Assembly (NCBI GenBank): GCA_031177985.1
Contig: JAPSJW010000001.1
Location: forward strand, 1 to 64,000
Source: Microbacteriaceae bacterium
GTDB lineage: Bacteria > Actinomycetota > Actinomycetes > Actinomycetales > Microbacteriaceae
DNA: 64,000 nucleotides
Direction of reading: 5' to 3'
This document shows positions 8,422 to 17,322 of the stretch, in pieces. A program made the position numbers and the translations under genes. Position 1 is the first letter of the stretch. Each line of letters opens with the position of its first letter. A model generated the notes under the pieces. The model worked only from the letters and a program-made list of their open reading frames with translations, was not told the origin of the DNA and did not search any database.

Positions 8422-9282
8422 TCAGCCCAAGTGCAGCTCGTCGTTGTCGATGAGGCGCGTCGTGCCGACCCTCGCCGCCAGCAGGGCGCGCGCGGTGCCG
8501 CGGAAGTCGTCGGGCACGGGCTCGAAGGTGGCGGGGTCGACGACCTTGAAGTAGTCGACCTCCACGAGCTTCTCGCCCATGAGCACCGACTGGGCCGCGG
8601 CGACCACCGCGTCCACTCCGAGATCCGCCGCTGAGGCCGCCGCCTCGAGCGCCCGCGGAAGGGCCCGCGCCGCACGGCGCTGGTCGGCGTCGAGGTACCG
8701 GTTGCGGCTCGAGAGCGCGAGACCGTCGTCCTCGCGCACGGTCGGCACCACCTCGATGCGGGTGCGCAGGTCGAGGTCGCGCACCATCCGCTGCACGAGG
8801 AACAGCTGCTGCGCGTCCTTCTGTCCGAAGGTCGCGACGTCGGGCTGCACGATGTTGAGCAGCTTGGCGACGACGGTGAGCACCCCGTCGAAGTGCCCTG
8901 GGCGCGACCGGCCCTCGAACATCGAGCCGACCCGTCCTGCGACGACGTGGGTCTGCGCGGGGCCCGCCGGGTACATCTCCTCGACGGCGGGAGCGAAGAC
9001 GTACGGCACGCCTTCCGCCGCGAGCGCGTCGAGGTCGGCCTCGAGCGTGCGCGGGTAGCGGTCGAGGTCCTCCGAGGGCCCGAACTGCAGCGGGTTCACG
9101 AAGATCGAGACGACACGGATGTCGGCGAGCTCCGCGGCGCGACGCACGTGTTCGAGGTGCCCGTCGTGCAGCGCGCCGAGGGTCGGGGTGAGTGCGACGG
9201 TGCGACCCTCGGCGCGCTCGGCGTCGAGGGTCTCCCGCACGGCCGCGACGGTGTCGAGCACGACGGGACGGGTGGGGCTCAC
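8422..9282 (-). CDS. panC: Pantothenate synthetase
   Basis: The enzyme condenses pantoate and beta-alanine with ATP, the last step of vitamin B5 synthesis. It has 286 residues from the GTG at 9282. The nucleotide-binding HIGH-like motif is PTLGALHDGHLEHVRRA, followed by IFVNPLQFGPSEDLDRYPR and the FGQKDAQQLFLVQRMVRDL and LALSSRNRYL motifs. The frame continues upstream without family similarity, and the GTG overlaps the stop of the DUF2520 gene by GTGA, so this start is well supported. panB and panD are not in the window. Confidence 0.95.
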   Translation of the reverse strand: MSPTRPVVLDTVAAVRETLDAERAEGRTVALTPTLGALHDGHLEHVRRAAELADIRVVSIFVNPLQFGPSEDLDRYPRTLEADLDALAAEGVPYVFAPAVEEMYPAGPAQTHVVAGRVGSMFEGRSRPGHFDGVLTVVAKLLNIVQPDVATFGQKDAQQLFLVQRMVRDLDLRTRIEVVPTVREDDGLALSSRNRYLDADQRRAARALPRALEAAASAADLGVDAVVAAAQSVLMGEKLVEVDYFKVVDPATFEPVPDDFRGTARALLAARVGTTRLIDNDELHLG

Positions 9283-10025
9283 GGGCGGTCGTCCTCGGGG
9301 TAGGGGTCGTGCAGCTCGCGCGCCTCGCGGGCCAGGTCGATCGTATCCGCACCGCTCAGGGCGTTCTCGACGGCGGAGCGCACGACCGGTCCGAGCACCG
9401 AGCCCGCACGCTCCACGCCCAGGCTCTCCAGCATCCCGACCGCCTGGCCCACGATCGCGCTCGAGAAGCTCGTCGCCGTCGCGATCGCCTCGGCGTACAC
9501 CTCGCGATCCGCCTCGGCGATGAGCACCGGCTCCGCGCCCATCTCGACGACGAGCGCCTGACCGATCGGCTGCACGGGAGCGGGCGCCGTCACGGCGCAC
9601 CACGCCTCGCGCAGCCGCACGAGGTCGAGGCTCGTTCCGGTGAACGCCATCGCCGGGTGGATTGCGAGCGGGATCGCGCCGAGCGCGGTGGCGGGGCCGA
9701 GAACGGATGCTCCGAGTCCCGGCGCCGTGTGCACGACCAGCTGCCCCGGCTGCCAGGCCTTCACCGCGGCGAGGCCCTCCACGAACGAGGGCAGCTCGGC
9801 CTGCGGGATCGCGACGAGTACGAGCTCGCTGCGCTCCAGCAGCTCCGGCACGGCGAGCAGCGGCGCGCCCGGCAGGATGGCCTCGGCCCGCTCCCGCCCC
9901 GCGTCGGAGACGGCGTGCACCCCGACGACGGCGTGCCCCGCTCCGGCGAGCGCCGCGCCGAGCACGGGCCCGACCCGTCCGGCCCCGATGATCCCGATGC
10001 CGAGACGTCCCGAGCGCTGATTCAC
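9279..10025 (-). CDS. Rossmann-like/DUF2520 protein, pantothenate-linked
   Basis: The protein has an N-terminal NAD(P)-binding Rossmann domain (GIGIIGAGRVGPVLGAALAG) and a C-terminal helical DUF2520 domain, resembling 6-phosphogluconate/ketopantoate reductase-type enzymes. It overlaps panC by GTGA, and this pairing is widespread in actinobacteria. A role as a reductase in pantoate supply is therefore reasonable but unproven. I prefer the GTG at 10025 because GGAAGGG lies 6 nt upstream and the next residues run straight into the glycine motif. A GTG at 10073 would add 16 residues with a weaker ribosome site. Confidence 0.8.
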   Translation of the reverse strand: MNQRSGRLGIGIIGAGRVGPVLGAALAGAGHAVVGVHAVSDAGRERAEAILPGAPLLAVPELLERSELVLVAIPQAELPSFVEGLAAVKAWQPGQLVVHTAPGLGASVLGPATALGAIPLAIHPAMAFTGTSLDLVRLREAWCAVTAPAPVQPIGQALVVEMGAEPVLIAEADREVYAEAIATATSFSSAIVGQAVGMLESLGVERAGSVLGPVVRSAVENALSGADTIDLAREARELHDPYPEDDRP

Positions 10026-10084
10026 GGGCGCCCTTCCGCTCGACGGGTCGAGGACGGGGAGTTGGTCATCCACCTACTCTCGCC

Positions 10085-10792
10085 CTACCGCCCGTCGTGC
10101 GCCAATCCGGGTCGGTCCTCGGGCTGCTCCTTCGCCGACACGTGGTCCACGATCCCGGCGTGATGGGCGATGATGGCGACCTCCACACGGTTGCGCACGG
10201 CGAGCCGGTCGAGCAGCACGCTCACGTAGCCCTTCACGGTGCCCTCCACGAGATGGAGCCGCGCCGCCACCTCCGCGTTCGATGCCCCGCCCCCGACGAG
10301 CGCGAGCACCTCCCTTTCCCGCTCGCTGAGAGCCGCGACCGCTTCTCGGGCGGCTCGTTCGCGCGCGAGTCCCCCATCCCGGTAGGGCGCGATCACACGG
10401 CGGGTGATGGAAGGCGACAGGTAGGCGCCGCCCGCCGCGACAGCGCGCACACCGGCGAGCAGCTCCCGCGGATCTGCAGCTTTGAGCAGGAATCCCATCG
10501 CGCCTCCACCGAGCGCACGCTCGATGTACTCGTCCTCGCCGAAGGTCGTCAGGATCACGACCCTCGTCGTCGGCGCCGCACGTGCCAGCTCCTCCGCCGC
10601 CTGCAGTCCGTCCAGCTCGGGCATGCGGATGTCGAGCAGCGCGACGTCCGGCCGCGTGCGACGCGCGGCATCCACCGCAGCGCGGCCGTCGGCCGCTTCA
10701 GCGACGACCTCGATGTCGGCGTCGGATTCTAGGATGGCGCGGACACCGGCGCGGATGAGCGCCTCGTCCTCGGCGAGCAGCACCCGGATCAT
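10085..10792 (-). CDS. LuxR/NarL-type response regulator
   Basis: The protein has 235 residues. The receiver domain carries the acidic pair in LLAEDE and the phosphoacceptor Asp54 in VALLDIRMPELDG. The C-terminal LuxR helix-turn-helix is LSEREREVLALVGGGASNAE and following residues. Its ATG overlaps the stop of the kinase gene by ATGA, so the two are translated together. The target genes are not known. Confidence 0.92.
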   Translation of the reverse strand: MIRVLLAEDEALIRAGVRAILESDADIEVVAEAADGRAAVDAARRTRPDVALLDIRMPELDGLQAAEELARAAPTTRVVILTTFGEDEYIERALGGGAMGFLLKAADPRELLAGVRAVAAGGAYLSPSITRRVIAPYRDGGLARERAAREAVAALSEREREVLALVGGGASNAEVAARLHLVEGTVKGYVSVLLDRLAVRNRVEVAIIAHHAGIVDHVSAKEQPEDRPGLAHDGR

Positions 10793-12186
10793 GTCCCGCC
10801 CAGTTCGAGCTTCTCGACGAGCTCGCCGTCCGCGAAGCACAGCCGGTAGGTCGCCTCGGTGAAGTGGAGCCAGCCGTCGCGGGCGGCGAAATACTCGCAC
10901 TCGGCTCCCGCCGGGGCGGCGGGCTCGTCGACGACCGGCGGCGGCGAGGGCACCCCGGCAGGCAGCACCCCCGCGAGGTCGCCGCGCGATGCGCCCAGCT
11001 CGATGTCGTCGTAGACCCCGGAGGGGAGCGCGGTCTGAGCGACGGTGACGGCCTGGACGACGAGGAAGGCCACGAGCACCAGGCCGGCGAGGGCCCCGGG
11101 CACCATCGCGGACTGGAGGATGCGCCGCCTGGCCTGGGCGGCGCTCGACTGCAGCTCGGCCTCGTGGGCGGGAGCGTCGGGCGGCGCCGGGGTACGCGGG
11201 ACCCGCACGATGAGGGCGAAGCCGCCCTCAGGGGTGCGGGATGCGTCGACCGAGCCGCCGACCGACGTCGCGCGCTGCCGGAGGCTGGGGATGCCGTGTC
11301 CGCTGCCGTCTCCGGGCGCGGCATCCGGGTCGAGCGGTGGCTGGTTCGTCACGCGCAGCACCCAGCCCTGGGACTCCTCGCCCACCGCGACGTGAACGGG
11401 GGCGCCGGGGGCATGCTTGGCGGCGTTCGTCAGTCCCTCCCGCAGCGCACGCACCAGGAGGTCCCGCACGAACGGCGGCGGCGGGACGTCGTCGGACTCG
11501 AGGCCGATCGCCTGCACGGACATCCCCGCCTGACGGGACCTCGCGACGATGTCGGCGAGTTCGCGCTCGGTCGGCTCAAGGCTGCGGGTCGCCTCGACTC
11601 TCGTGAGGTCCACGACATCGCGGAGCTGCTCGCTGGCCCTCACCGCAGCACCTCGCAGCTCGGAGAAGCGGGCACGCTGCCGCTCGTCGAGCGCCGCGTC
11701 GAGCTCCAGGGAACCGGCCTGCACCGCGATCAGTGCGAGCTCATGCCCGAGCGTGTCGTGCAGGTCGTCGGCGATCCGGGCGCGTTCGGCGGCCTGCGCC
11801 CGAGAGGCGAGCGCGGCCGCATCGCGCTCCCGCTGCTCGGCTCGCAGGAGCCGGTAGCGTCCGCCCCACCACGGTCCGACCACGACGAGGACGGCGATGA
11901 CGAGAGTCACGATCCAGTCGCCGAGGGGCGCGCCCCCGGGCAGCAGCAGCGAAGCGGGGAGAGCGAGCAGCAGCGTGGCAGCGATGGTGATGACGGCGAC
12001 GGCGAGCGAGGTCATCCGCCGCCCCGCCCGGTATCCCGCTATCGCTGCGGGCACCACGAGCAGGACCAGCGCCGAGTCGCCCCAGCGCGCGATCGGGAAC
12101 GCTGATGCCGACGCGGCGAACAGCAGCGCGGCGCCGACCCAGTTCCGGGTCGTGATCGACCCTTCGGAGGCCCGGCGTCGCAGCAT
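10789..12186 (-). CDS. Sensor histidine kinase with C-terminal TM and extracytoplasmic domain
   Basis: The 465-residue kinase has about four N-terminal membrane helices (residues 15-108), then a HisKA_3 dimerisation region with the phosphoacceptor His143 in DDLHDTLGHEL. A HATPase_c domain with the Asn of EGLTNAAKHAPG and the G box GSGHGIPSLRQRA follows. Unusually, after the ATPase there is another transmembrane helix (about 361-384) and an outer region of about 80 residues with the segment DIELGASRGDLAGVLPAG and two cysteines. That segment recalls the start of BamE/SmpA-like modules. This outer part may sense an envelope signal. The gene overlaps its response regulator. Confidence 0.88.
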   Translation of the reverse strand: MLRRRASEGSITTRNWVGAALLFAASASAFPIARWGDSALVLLVVPAAIAGYRAGRRMTSLAVAVITIAATLLLALPASLLLPGGAPLGDWIVTLVIAVLVVVGPWWGGRYRLLRAEQRERDAAALASRAQAAERARIADDLHDTLGHELALIAVQAGSLELDAALDERQRARFSELRGAAVRASEQLRDVVDLTRVEATRSLEPTERELADIVARSRQAGMSVQAIGLESDDVPPPPFVRDLLVRALREGLTNAAKHAPGAPVHVAVGEESQGWVLRVTNQPPLDPDAAPGDGSGHGIPSLRQRATSVGGSVDASRTPEGGFALIVRVPRTPAPPDAPAHEAELQSSAAQARRRILQSAMVPGALAGLVLVAFLVVQAVTVAQTALPSGVYDDIELGASRGDLAGVLPAGVPSPPPVVDEPAAPAGAECEYFAARDGWLHFTEATYRLCFADGELVEKLELGGT

Positions 12187-12293
12187 GCTCCCATCGTAGG
12201 AACCGCGTCTCGCCGCCGGACCCGACGAAAGTCAGGTCCTGTCCTTCCCGTGGTGGGATACGCCGCGCGGCGGCGCGCTCCTACCGTCGCACC

Positions 12294-12956
12294 GTGGATC
12301 TCCTCGAGTTGCTCAACGATGCCGTCACGACCCTCGCCGGGTCCCCATGGGTCTACCTCGTCGTCTTCGGCGTGTGCCTGATCGACGGGTTCTTCCCGCC
12401 GGTGCCCAGCGAGACGGTCGTGGTCGCCGCGGCGGCCGTCGCCACGTCGACGGGGTCGCCGCTGCTCATCCCCCTGGTGGCGGTGGCCGCAGCCGGCGCG
12501 ATCGCCGGCGACAACATCGCCTACGCGATCGGGAGGGGGATCGGCGTCTCGCGGTTCCGGTGGATGCGCTCCGCGCGCGTCGTCGCGGCGATCGAGTGGG
12601 CCCGTCGCGGTCTCGACAGGCGCGGCGCCCTCCTCATCTTCTCCGCCCGCTACATCCCGGTGGGCAGGATCGCCGTCAACATGACCGCCGGCGCGACGCA
12701 CTACCCGCGGCGCCGCTTCATCGCGCTCTCGGTCGCGGCCGGGATCACTTGGGCGGTGTACTCCACGGTGTTCGGGCTGGTGGCGGGACATTGGCTGCAC
12801 GAGCAGCCGATCCTCGCCGTCATCCTCGCGATCGTGCTCGCCGCCGGAATCGGGGCGGTCGTCGACGCCGCGCTCCGCAGGCTCCTCGCACGCTCGGCGG
12901 GCAGCCCCGAACCTATCGACGCCGAGCATCCGGTCGCCGTGCGAAGCGGCGACTGA
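12294..12956 (+). CDS. DedA/SNARE-associated family membrane protein
   Basis: At 220 residues this is a typical DedA-family protein. The conserved segments are FPPVPSETVV near the N-terminus, GDNIAYAIGRGIG, and FSARYIPVGRIAVNMTAGA with the family arginine. Members flip undecaprenyl phosphate or other phospholipids and support envelope homeostasis. The GTG at 12294 has no Shine-Dalgarno sequence, and a TACCGT-like -10 sits close upstream, so the mRNA could be leaderless. It is divergent from the two-component genes and ends 6 nt before the convergent PH-domain gene. Confidence 0.9.
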   Translation: MDLLELLNDAVTTLAGSPWVYLVVFGVCLIDGFFPPVPSETVVVAAAAVATSTGSPLLIPLVAVAAAGAIAGDNIAYAIGRGIGVSRFRWMRSARVVAAIEWARRGLDRRGALLIFSARYIPVGRIAVNMTAGATHYPRRRFIALSVAAGITWAVYSTVFGLVAGHWLHEQPILAVILAIVLAAGIGAVVDAALRRLLARSAGSPEPIDAEHPVAVRSGD

Positions 12957-12962
12957 TCAGCG

Positions 12963-14612
12963 TCAGGCCGGCGTCTCGCCGCTGCGCCAGCGGTGCGTGC
13001 GGTCGCTGCTCACGGCATGCACGGCCTCCGAGGCGACCTCGCCGAAGAAGCGGATCGCGACCTCCGCGTCGACAGCGCCCAGACGCGGCGTGATGGGACC
13101 GGCGACGGTGTGCACATTGACGCTGGCCACCCGCAGCGAGCGCTCGATCGGGCCCTGGTGCAGCGCGACGCTCTGCATCCGCGCCGGGGGCACGATCACG
13201 AGCTCCCGCCAGATGCGGCCCTTGCGCAGCAGGATGGCGCCGCGGATGATCGCGAACCCGTTGCGCCGCCACGAGAACCAGCGCAGCACCGCAGCGCGAC
13301 GCGGCGAGTTCACGAAGCCGTCGTCGCCGCCCTTGCCCTCGAGACCGCGGAGGATCATCTCGGTCTGCTGCTCGTCGCCGAGGTCCGGCAGCAGCAGGCC
13401 GAGCACCTTGATCGCCTCGTCGCGGCTTCCGACGGGCAGGATCGTCGTGTTCTCCTGTCCGGCCGCCGCCCGGGCGGTCGACCGCGAGGCGCGATTCACC
13501 CGGATGGTCCACCATCCGGCGAATCGCCAGAGCAGCGGCTGCCAGATCTGCAGCGAATGGATGCGTCCGGGCGGCAGCGTCTCGTTGCTCACCGAGAGCA
13601 GGCCGAACCCGACGCGCACTCCGTCGGGGGTCGCCGCGATGGAGTACCGCAGCGACTTCGTGAACCGCGACACGGTGTAGCCGGCGAGACCGATGACGGC
13701 GGGGATGAAGCCCAGCAGCGCGAACAGCTCGCCCGTGATCGAGGTGAAGACGACAATGCCGATCAGCACGAGCACGAGGATGATCGTCGACTCGCTGAGA
13801 AGGATCGAGCCGATGAGGCGCCCGGGGTTCATCTTCACGACGCTCTCGGGCGGCGCCTCGTTCGGGTCGAGCTCGGGGGCGAGGAACTCGCCGACCCGCT
13901 TCTCGATCAGGCCAGGCTGCGCGGTCGCGAGCGGAGCATCCGCCCCCTGCTGCACCGCCTCGCGCTGCACCCCCGAGGCCAGCCGCAGGATCTCGCGGCG
14001 CAGGTCGTCGGCCGCGCCCGAGGCGAGATAGGAGAGCTGCACGTTCGCGTCCTGGCCAGCGACGTTCACCTCGAGCTTCGCGGCCCCGAAGATGCGGGCG
14101 ACGAGCGGACGCACGATGTTGATGCCCTGGATGCGGTCGAGCCGACCGCGACGGTGGGTGCGGAACAGGATGCCGCTGCGCACCTCGACGAGCTCGTCGG
14201 TGATGCGGAAGGTGTGGAACCGCCACGACAGGTAGAAGCCGACCATGAAGAGAATCAGGAGCACGGCGAAGCCGGCGAGCGCGATCGGCAGGTAGCCCTG
14301 CTCCCAGACCCAGAGCAGCGGATCGTCCTGCCGCTGACCGGAGATGAACATCTCGATCAGCACGTCGCGCAGGTTGACGATCACCACGCCGAGCACGGCG
14401 AGGAACGCGATGCCGCCCTTCAGCAGCGGCGTCGCGGGATGCAGCCGGTGCCATTCCCCGTCGGAGAGCCGCTCGGCCGTGGGGCTGACCGGAGCGCTCG
14501 GCTGCGCGGGGGCATCCTGGTGCACGGCGGCGTCCTGCTGAACGGATGCGGCCGGCTGCGGCTCGGCCGAGGTCATCGGCTCCGGCGCGGCGGGCGGCTG
14601 GGGGTCCGTCAC
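12963..14612 (-). CDS. Membrane protein with repeated bacterial PH (bPH_2) domains, YdbT-like
   Basis: The 549-residue protein has a disordered Ala/Pro/Gln-rich head of about 50 residues. Paired hydrophobic helices then alternate with PH-type cytoplasmic modules containing FHTFRITDELVEVRSGILF and related motifs, and short beta-strand runs such as GRLDRIQGINIVRP. This is the YdbT/DUF304 layout. It overlaps the smaller YdbS-like gene by ATGA. The function in membrane physiology is poorly known; in Bacillus, YdbS/YdbT give resistance to certain bacteriocins. Confidence 0.85.
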   Translation of the reverse strand: MTDPQPPAAPEPMTSAEPQPAASVQQDAAVHQDAPAQPSAPVSPTAERLSDGEWHRLHPATPLLKGGIAFLAVLGVVIVNLRDVLIEMFISGQRQDDPLLWVWEQGYLPIALAGFAVLLILFMVGFYLSWRFHTFRITDELVEVRSGILFRTHRRGRLDRIQGINIVRPLVARIFGAAKLEVNVAGQDANVQLSYLASGAADDLRREILRLASGVQREAVQQGADAPLATAQPGLIEKRVGEFLAPELDPNEAPPESVVKMNPGRLIGSILLSESTIILVLVLIGIVVFTSITGELFALLGFIPAVIGLAGYTVSRFTKSLRYSIAATPDGVRVGFGLLSVSNETLPPGRIHSLQIWQPLLWRFAGWWTIRVNRASRSTARAAAGQENTTILPVGSRDEAIKVLGLLLPDLGDEQQTEMILRGLEGKGGDDGFVNSPRRAAVLRWFSWRRNGFAIIRGAILLRKGRIWRELVIVPPARMQSVALHQGPIERSLRVASVNVHTVAGPITPRLGAVDAEVAIRFFGEVASEAVHAVSSDRTHRWRSGETPA

Positions 14613-15094
14613 AGGCCGGCCCGCCTGCTCTCGGCGAGCTCGACGAGGCGGTCCCGCAGCGCATCCGCCTCACCCTCGGGAAGGCCCGGGATGACGATGC
14701 CGGTCGCCGCGGCGGCTGTCACGAACTTGAGCTCGCTGAGGCCGACCGAGCGGGCGACGGGACCGCGGTTGATGTCCACGAGCTGCATGCGCCCGTAGGG
14801 CACCGACACGAAGCGCTGCCACATGAGCCCGCGGCGGAACAGCAGGTCGTCCTCTCGCAGCTGGAATCCGATGGCGCGCACCCGCCGCGGGGTCAGGGCG
14901 ATCGTGAGGAGGAAGATGGCCGCGAGCGCGCCGACCACCCACCAGCCCCAGGTCCAGCCCGCGAGCACCGTCGGCACCGCGGCCGCCCCGACGATGACGA
15001 GGGCGGTGACGAGGTAGCCGACCACGTCGACGACGATGTACTTCGGCGACACCCTGCGCCACTCGGTGTCGGGCAGTTCGATGCGTTCGGGCAC
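14609..15094 (-). CDS. bPH_2 domain membrane protein, YdbS-like
   Basis: The protein has 161 residues. Two hydrophobic helices (VVGYLVTALVIVGAAAV and WWVVGALAAIFLLTIAL) are followed by one PH-type domain containing GFQLREDDLLFRRGLMWQ and PYGRMQLVDINRGPVAR. It is the short partner of the following YdbT-like gene, which it overlaps by ATGA. The two probably form one membrane complex. It starts 14 nt downstream of the DUF3180 gene stop, so it belongs to the folate operon transcript. Confidence 0.85.
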   Translation of the reverse strand: MPERIELPDTEWRRVSPKYIVVDVVGYLVTALVIVGAAAVPTVLAGWTWGWWVVGALAAIFLLTIALTPRRVRAIGFQLREDDLLFRRGLMWQRFVSVPYGRMQLVDINRGPVARSVGLSELKFVTAAAATGIVIPGLPEGEADALRDRLVELAESRRAGL

Positions 15095-15108
15095 TGCGGT
15101 CCTCTGGT

Positions 15109-15585
15109 TCAGGACCGGACGGCTCCAGGCGGCTCCTGCTCAGGGTCGCTGTCGTCGTCCGGCGGGATCGTGCACATCTGCTCCGCCACGAGTCCCGCGA
15201 CGACGAGCAGAACGGCGCCGACGACCGTGGCGACAGCCATCGCGACCGAGCCTATCGTCACGACCGAGCGCGTCAGCAGAAAGATGAGGATCGCCACAGC
15301 TGCGCCGAGAACGAGCGCTCCGGCGAGGCTGGAGGCCTTCGCCAGCACCACCACCCGCGTCGCGTAGTAGGGGTCGATGCGCGGGCGTTCGCCCTTCGCC
15401 ACCTGCCGCACCGGCACCGCGAGCAGCACGATCACCACGCCGATCAGGGCGAGCGCCACAGAGAAGGTCACGGGCGGGACGAGCTGCGGCTGCCCCATCG
15501 CGACCAGCGCCAGCTCGAACAGCCAGCCCGCGGCACCGCCGAGCACGGCGAGCAGCACGAGGGTCGAGGGCTTCGTGCGGGTCAT
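15109..15585 (-). CDS. DUF3180 membrane protein
   Basis: The 158-residue protein has four hydrophobic helices: two at the N-terminus, two after the conserved segment RIDPYYATRVVVLAKASSL. A polar Asp/Glu/Pro-rich tail follows. That central motif and the position after folK identify the actinobacterial DUF3180 family. The ATG overlaps the folK stop by ATGA, so translation is coupled. No biochemical role is known. Confidence 0.85.
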   Translation of the reverse strand: MTRTKPSTLVLLAVLGGAAGWLFELALVAMGQPQLVPPVTFSVALALIGVVIVLLAVPVRQVAKGERPRIDPYYATRVVVLAKASSLAGALVLGAAVAILIFLLTRSVVTIGSVAMAVATVVGAVLLVVAGLVAEQMCTIPPDDDSDPEQEPPGAVRS

Positions 15586-16124
15586 CGGGATGCCTCCAGC
15601 AGCGGGGCGGTGTCGAGCCGGGTCACTCTATCGGTCGTGGCCGACAGCAGCGGGCCGATGGCCCCCACCCCTGGCAGCGACGCCTGCGGGTCGATCTCGG
15701 CCCACGGCTCGAGCACGAACCCGCGCTCGACGGCCCGCGGATGCGGCACCTGCAGGGTCTCGGTCGCGTAGCTGAGCGCGCCCATCGCGATGATGTCGAT
15801 GTCGAGGGTGCGATCGCCCCAGCGCTCGGCCCTGGTGCGGCCGTGCCCCCGCTCGACGGTCGCGATCGCCGTGAGCAGGTCCTCCGGGGCGAGCGTCGTG
15901 CGGCCGGCGACGACCGCGTTGAGGTAGGCGGGGGCAGACTCGTCCACCCCGTCGGGCTTCACCGCGGGCGTCTCGTAGAGCGACGACGCGCGGGTGAGCA
16001 CGAGCCCCTGAATGCGCGACAGGGCCGTCACCGCCGAACGGATGGTGGCCTCGCGGTCGCCGAGGTTGCTGCCGAGCGCGAGCACCACCGGGGTCTCCAC
16101 CCGCATCCGCTGCTCGCGGATCAC
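15582..16124 (-). CDS. folK: 2-amino-4-hydroxy-6-hydroxymethyldihydropteridine diphosphokinase
   Basis: HPPK transfers pyrophosphate from ATP to hydroxymethyldihydropterin in folate synthesis. The 180-residue protein shows VLALGSNLGDREATI at the N-terminus and the catalytic RWGDRTLDIDIIAMG motif, followed by VPHPRAVERGFVLEPWAEI. It overlaps folB by ATGA and DUF3180 at the other end. No fusion to folB is present, unlike some actinobacteria. Confidence 0.95.
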   Translation of the reverse strand: MIREQRMRVETPVVLALGSNLGDREATIRSAVTALSRIQGLVLTRASSLYETPAVKPDGVDESAPAYLNAVVAGRTTLAPEDLLTAIATVERGHGRTRAERWGDRTLDIDIIAMGALSYATETLQVPHPRAVERGFVLEPWAEIDPQASLPGVGAIGPLLSATTDRVTRLDTAPLLEASR

Positions 16125-16489
16125 GGCCGGCTCCTCGTGACGGTGACCGACACGTCGGCGAAGGGCACGTCGATGGGGGCGCTCGGCTTGTGCACCGTCA
16201 CCGTCGTGCTGCGCACCGCCGGGAACCCCAGCACGACGCCGGCGACCCGCTCCGCCACCGTCTCGATGAGGTCGACCGGGTCGCGCTCGACCGCCGCGAC
16301 GACCGCCTCGGCGAGCTCGCCGTAGTGCACGGTGCTGTCGAGGTCGTCGGTGCGCGCCGCTTCGCCGAGCGGGAGCCGGGCGGTCACGTCGATGAGGAAC
16401 ACCTGCCCCGCGCGCCGCTCGTGCTCGTAGACCCCGTGGAAGGCGTTGGCGCGCAGACCGGTGAGCCGGATCTCGTCGAGGTCCGTCAT
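16121..16489 (-). CDS. folB: Dihydroneopterin aldolase
   Basis: The enzyme cleaves dihydroneopterin to hydroxymethyldihydropterin and glycolaldehyde. The 122-residue protein contains LRANAFHGVYEHERRAGQ with the family Glu and Tyr, and the C-terminal KPSAPIDVPFADVSVTVTR strand with the conserved Lys. I chose the ATG at 16489, which overlaps the folP stop by ATGA. The frame upstream of that lies inside folP and has no similarity to the family. Confidence 0.95.
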   Translation of the reverse strand: MTDLDEIRLTGLRANAFHGVYEHERRAGQVFLIDVTARLPLGEAARTDDLDSTVHYGELAEAVVAAVERDPVDLIETVAERVAGVVLGFPAVRSTTVTVHKPSAPIDVPFADVSVTVTRSRP

Positions 16490-17322
16490 CGGTGCGCTCC
16501 CCGCTCCCACTGCTCCCAGACGTCGAGGGCGAGCCTCGTCGACCGCACGTCGTGCACGCGCACCGCCCAGGCGCCGGCGGCCGCCGCCAGCGCTGAGACG
16601 TGCGCCGTGGGCTCGTCGCGCTGCTCGACGGAGGCCTCGTCGGGCAGCAGTGCGCCGAGGAACCGTTTGCGCGACGCGCCGACGAGCAGCGGGTAGCCGA
16701 GCGACGCGAGCTCGCGCATCCGCCCCAGCAGCTGCCAGTTGTGCTCGCCGCGCTTGGCGAAGCCGAGCCCCGGGTCGAGCACGATGCGGTCGGGCTTGAT
16801 GCCCCACACCAGCATCTCGGCGACGCGCAGCTTCAGGTGGTTGCGCACATCGGTGACCACGTCGTCGTACTGGGCGTCGGCGTCGGCCGATCCGCGCCAG
16901 TGCATCGCGACGTAGTGGATGCCGGTGGCGGCGATCGTGCGGTACATCTCGGGGTCCGCGAGGCCGCCCGACACGTCGTTGATGAGATTCGCGCCCGCCT
17001 CGGCCGAGGCGGCGGCGGTGCGGGAGTTCATGGTGTCGACGCTCACCGGGATGCCGCGGTCGACGAGCGCGCGAACGATCGGCAGCACGCGTTCGCGTTC
17101 CTCGTCCTCGGGAACCCGTGCGGCTCCCGGCCGGGTGGACTCGCCGCCGACGTCGATCAGGTCGGCGCCTGCCTCCCGCAGCGCCTCGGCCTGCGCGATG
17201 GCAGCATCCGTGCCGGTGTAGCGGCCGCCGTCGCTGAACGAGTCGGGCGTGACGTTGAGGATGCCGAGGATCTGCGGTCGACTCAGCCCTCGCTCGCGAG
17301 CACGCACGAGGTCGCCGTTCAC
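16486..17322 (-). CDS. folP: Dihydropteroate synthase
   Basis: DHPS joins hydroxymethyldihydropterin diphosphate and p-aminobenzoate and is the sulfonamide target. The 278-residue TIM barrel begins ILGILNVTPDSFSDGGRY, the first family signature, followed by IDVGGESTRPGA, INDVSGG, and the pterin-binding LDPGLGFAKRGEHNW. The ATG at 17322 overlaps the folE stop by ATGA. No duplication or resistance insertion is visible near the first two loops. Confidence 0.96.
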   Translation of the reverse strand: MNGDLVRARERGLSRPQILGILNVTPDSFSDGGRYTGTDAAIAQAEALREAGADLIDVGGESTRPGAARVPEDEERERVLPIVRALVDRGIPVSVDTMNSRTAAASAEAGANLINDVSGGLADPEMYRTIAATGIHYVAMHWRGSADADAQYDDVVTDVRNHLKLRVAEMLVWGIKPDRIVLDPGLGFAKRGEHNWQLLGRMRELASLGYPLLVGASRKRFLGALLPDEASVEQRDEPTAHVSALAAAAGAWAVRVHDVRSTRLALDVWEQWERGAHR

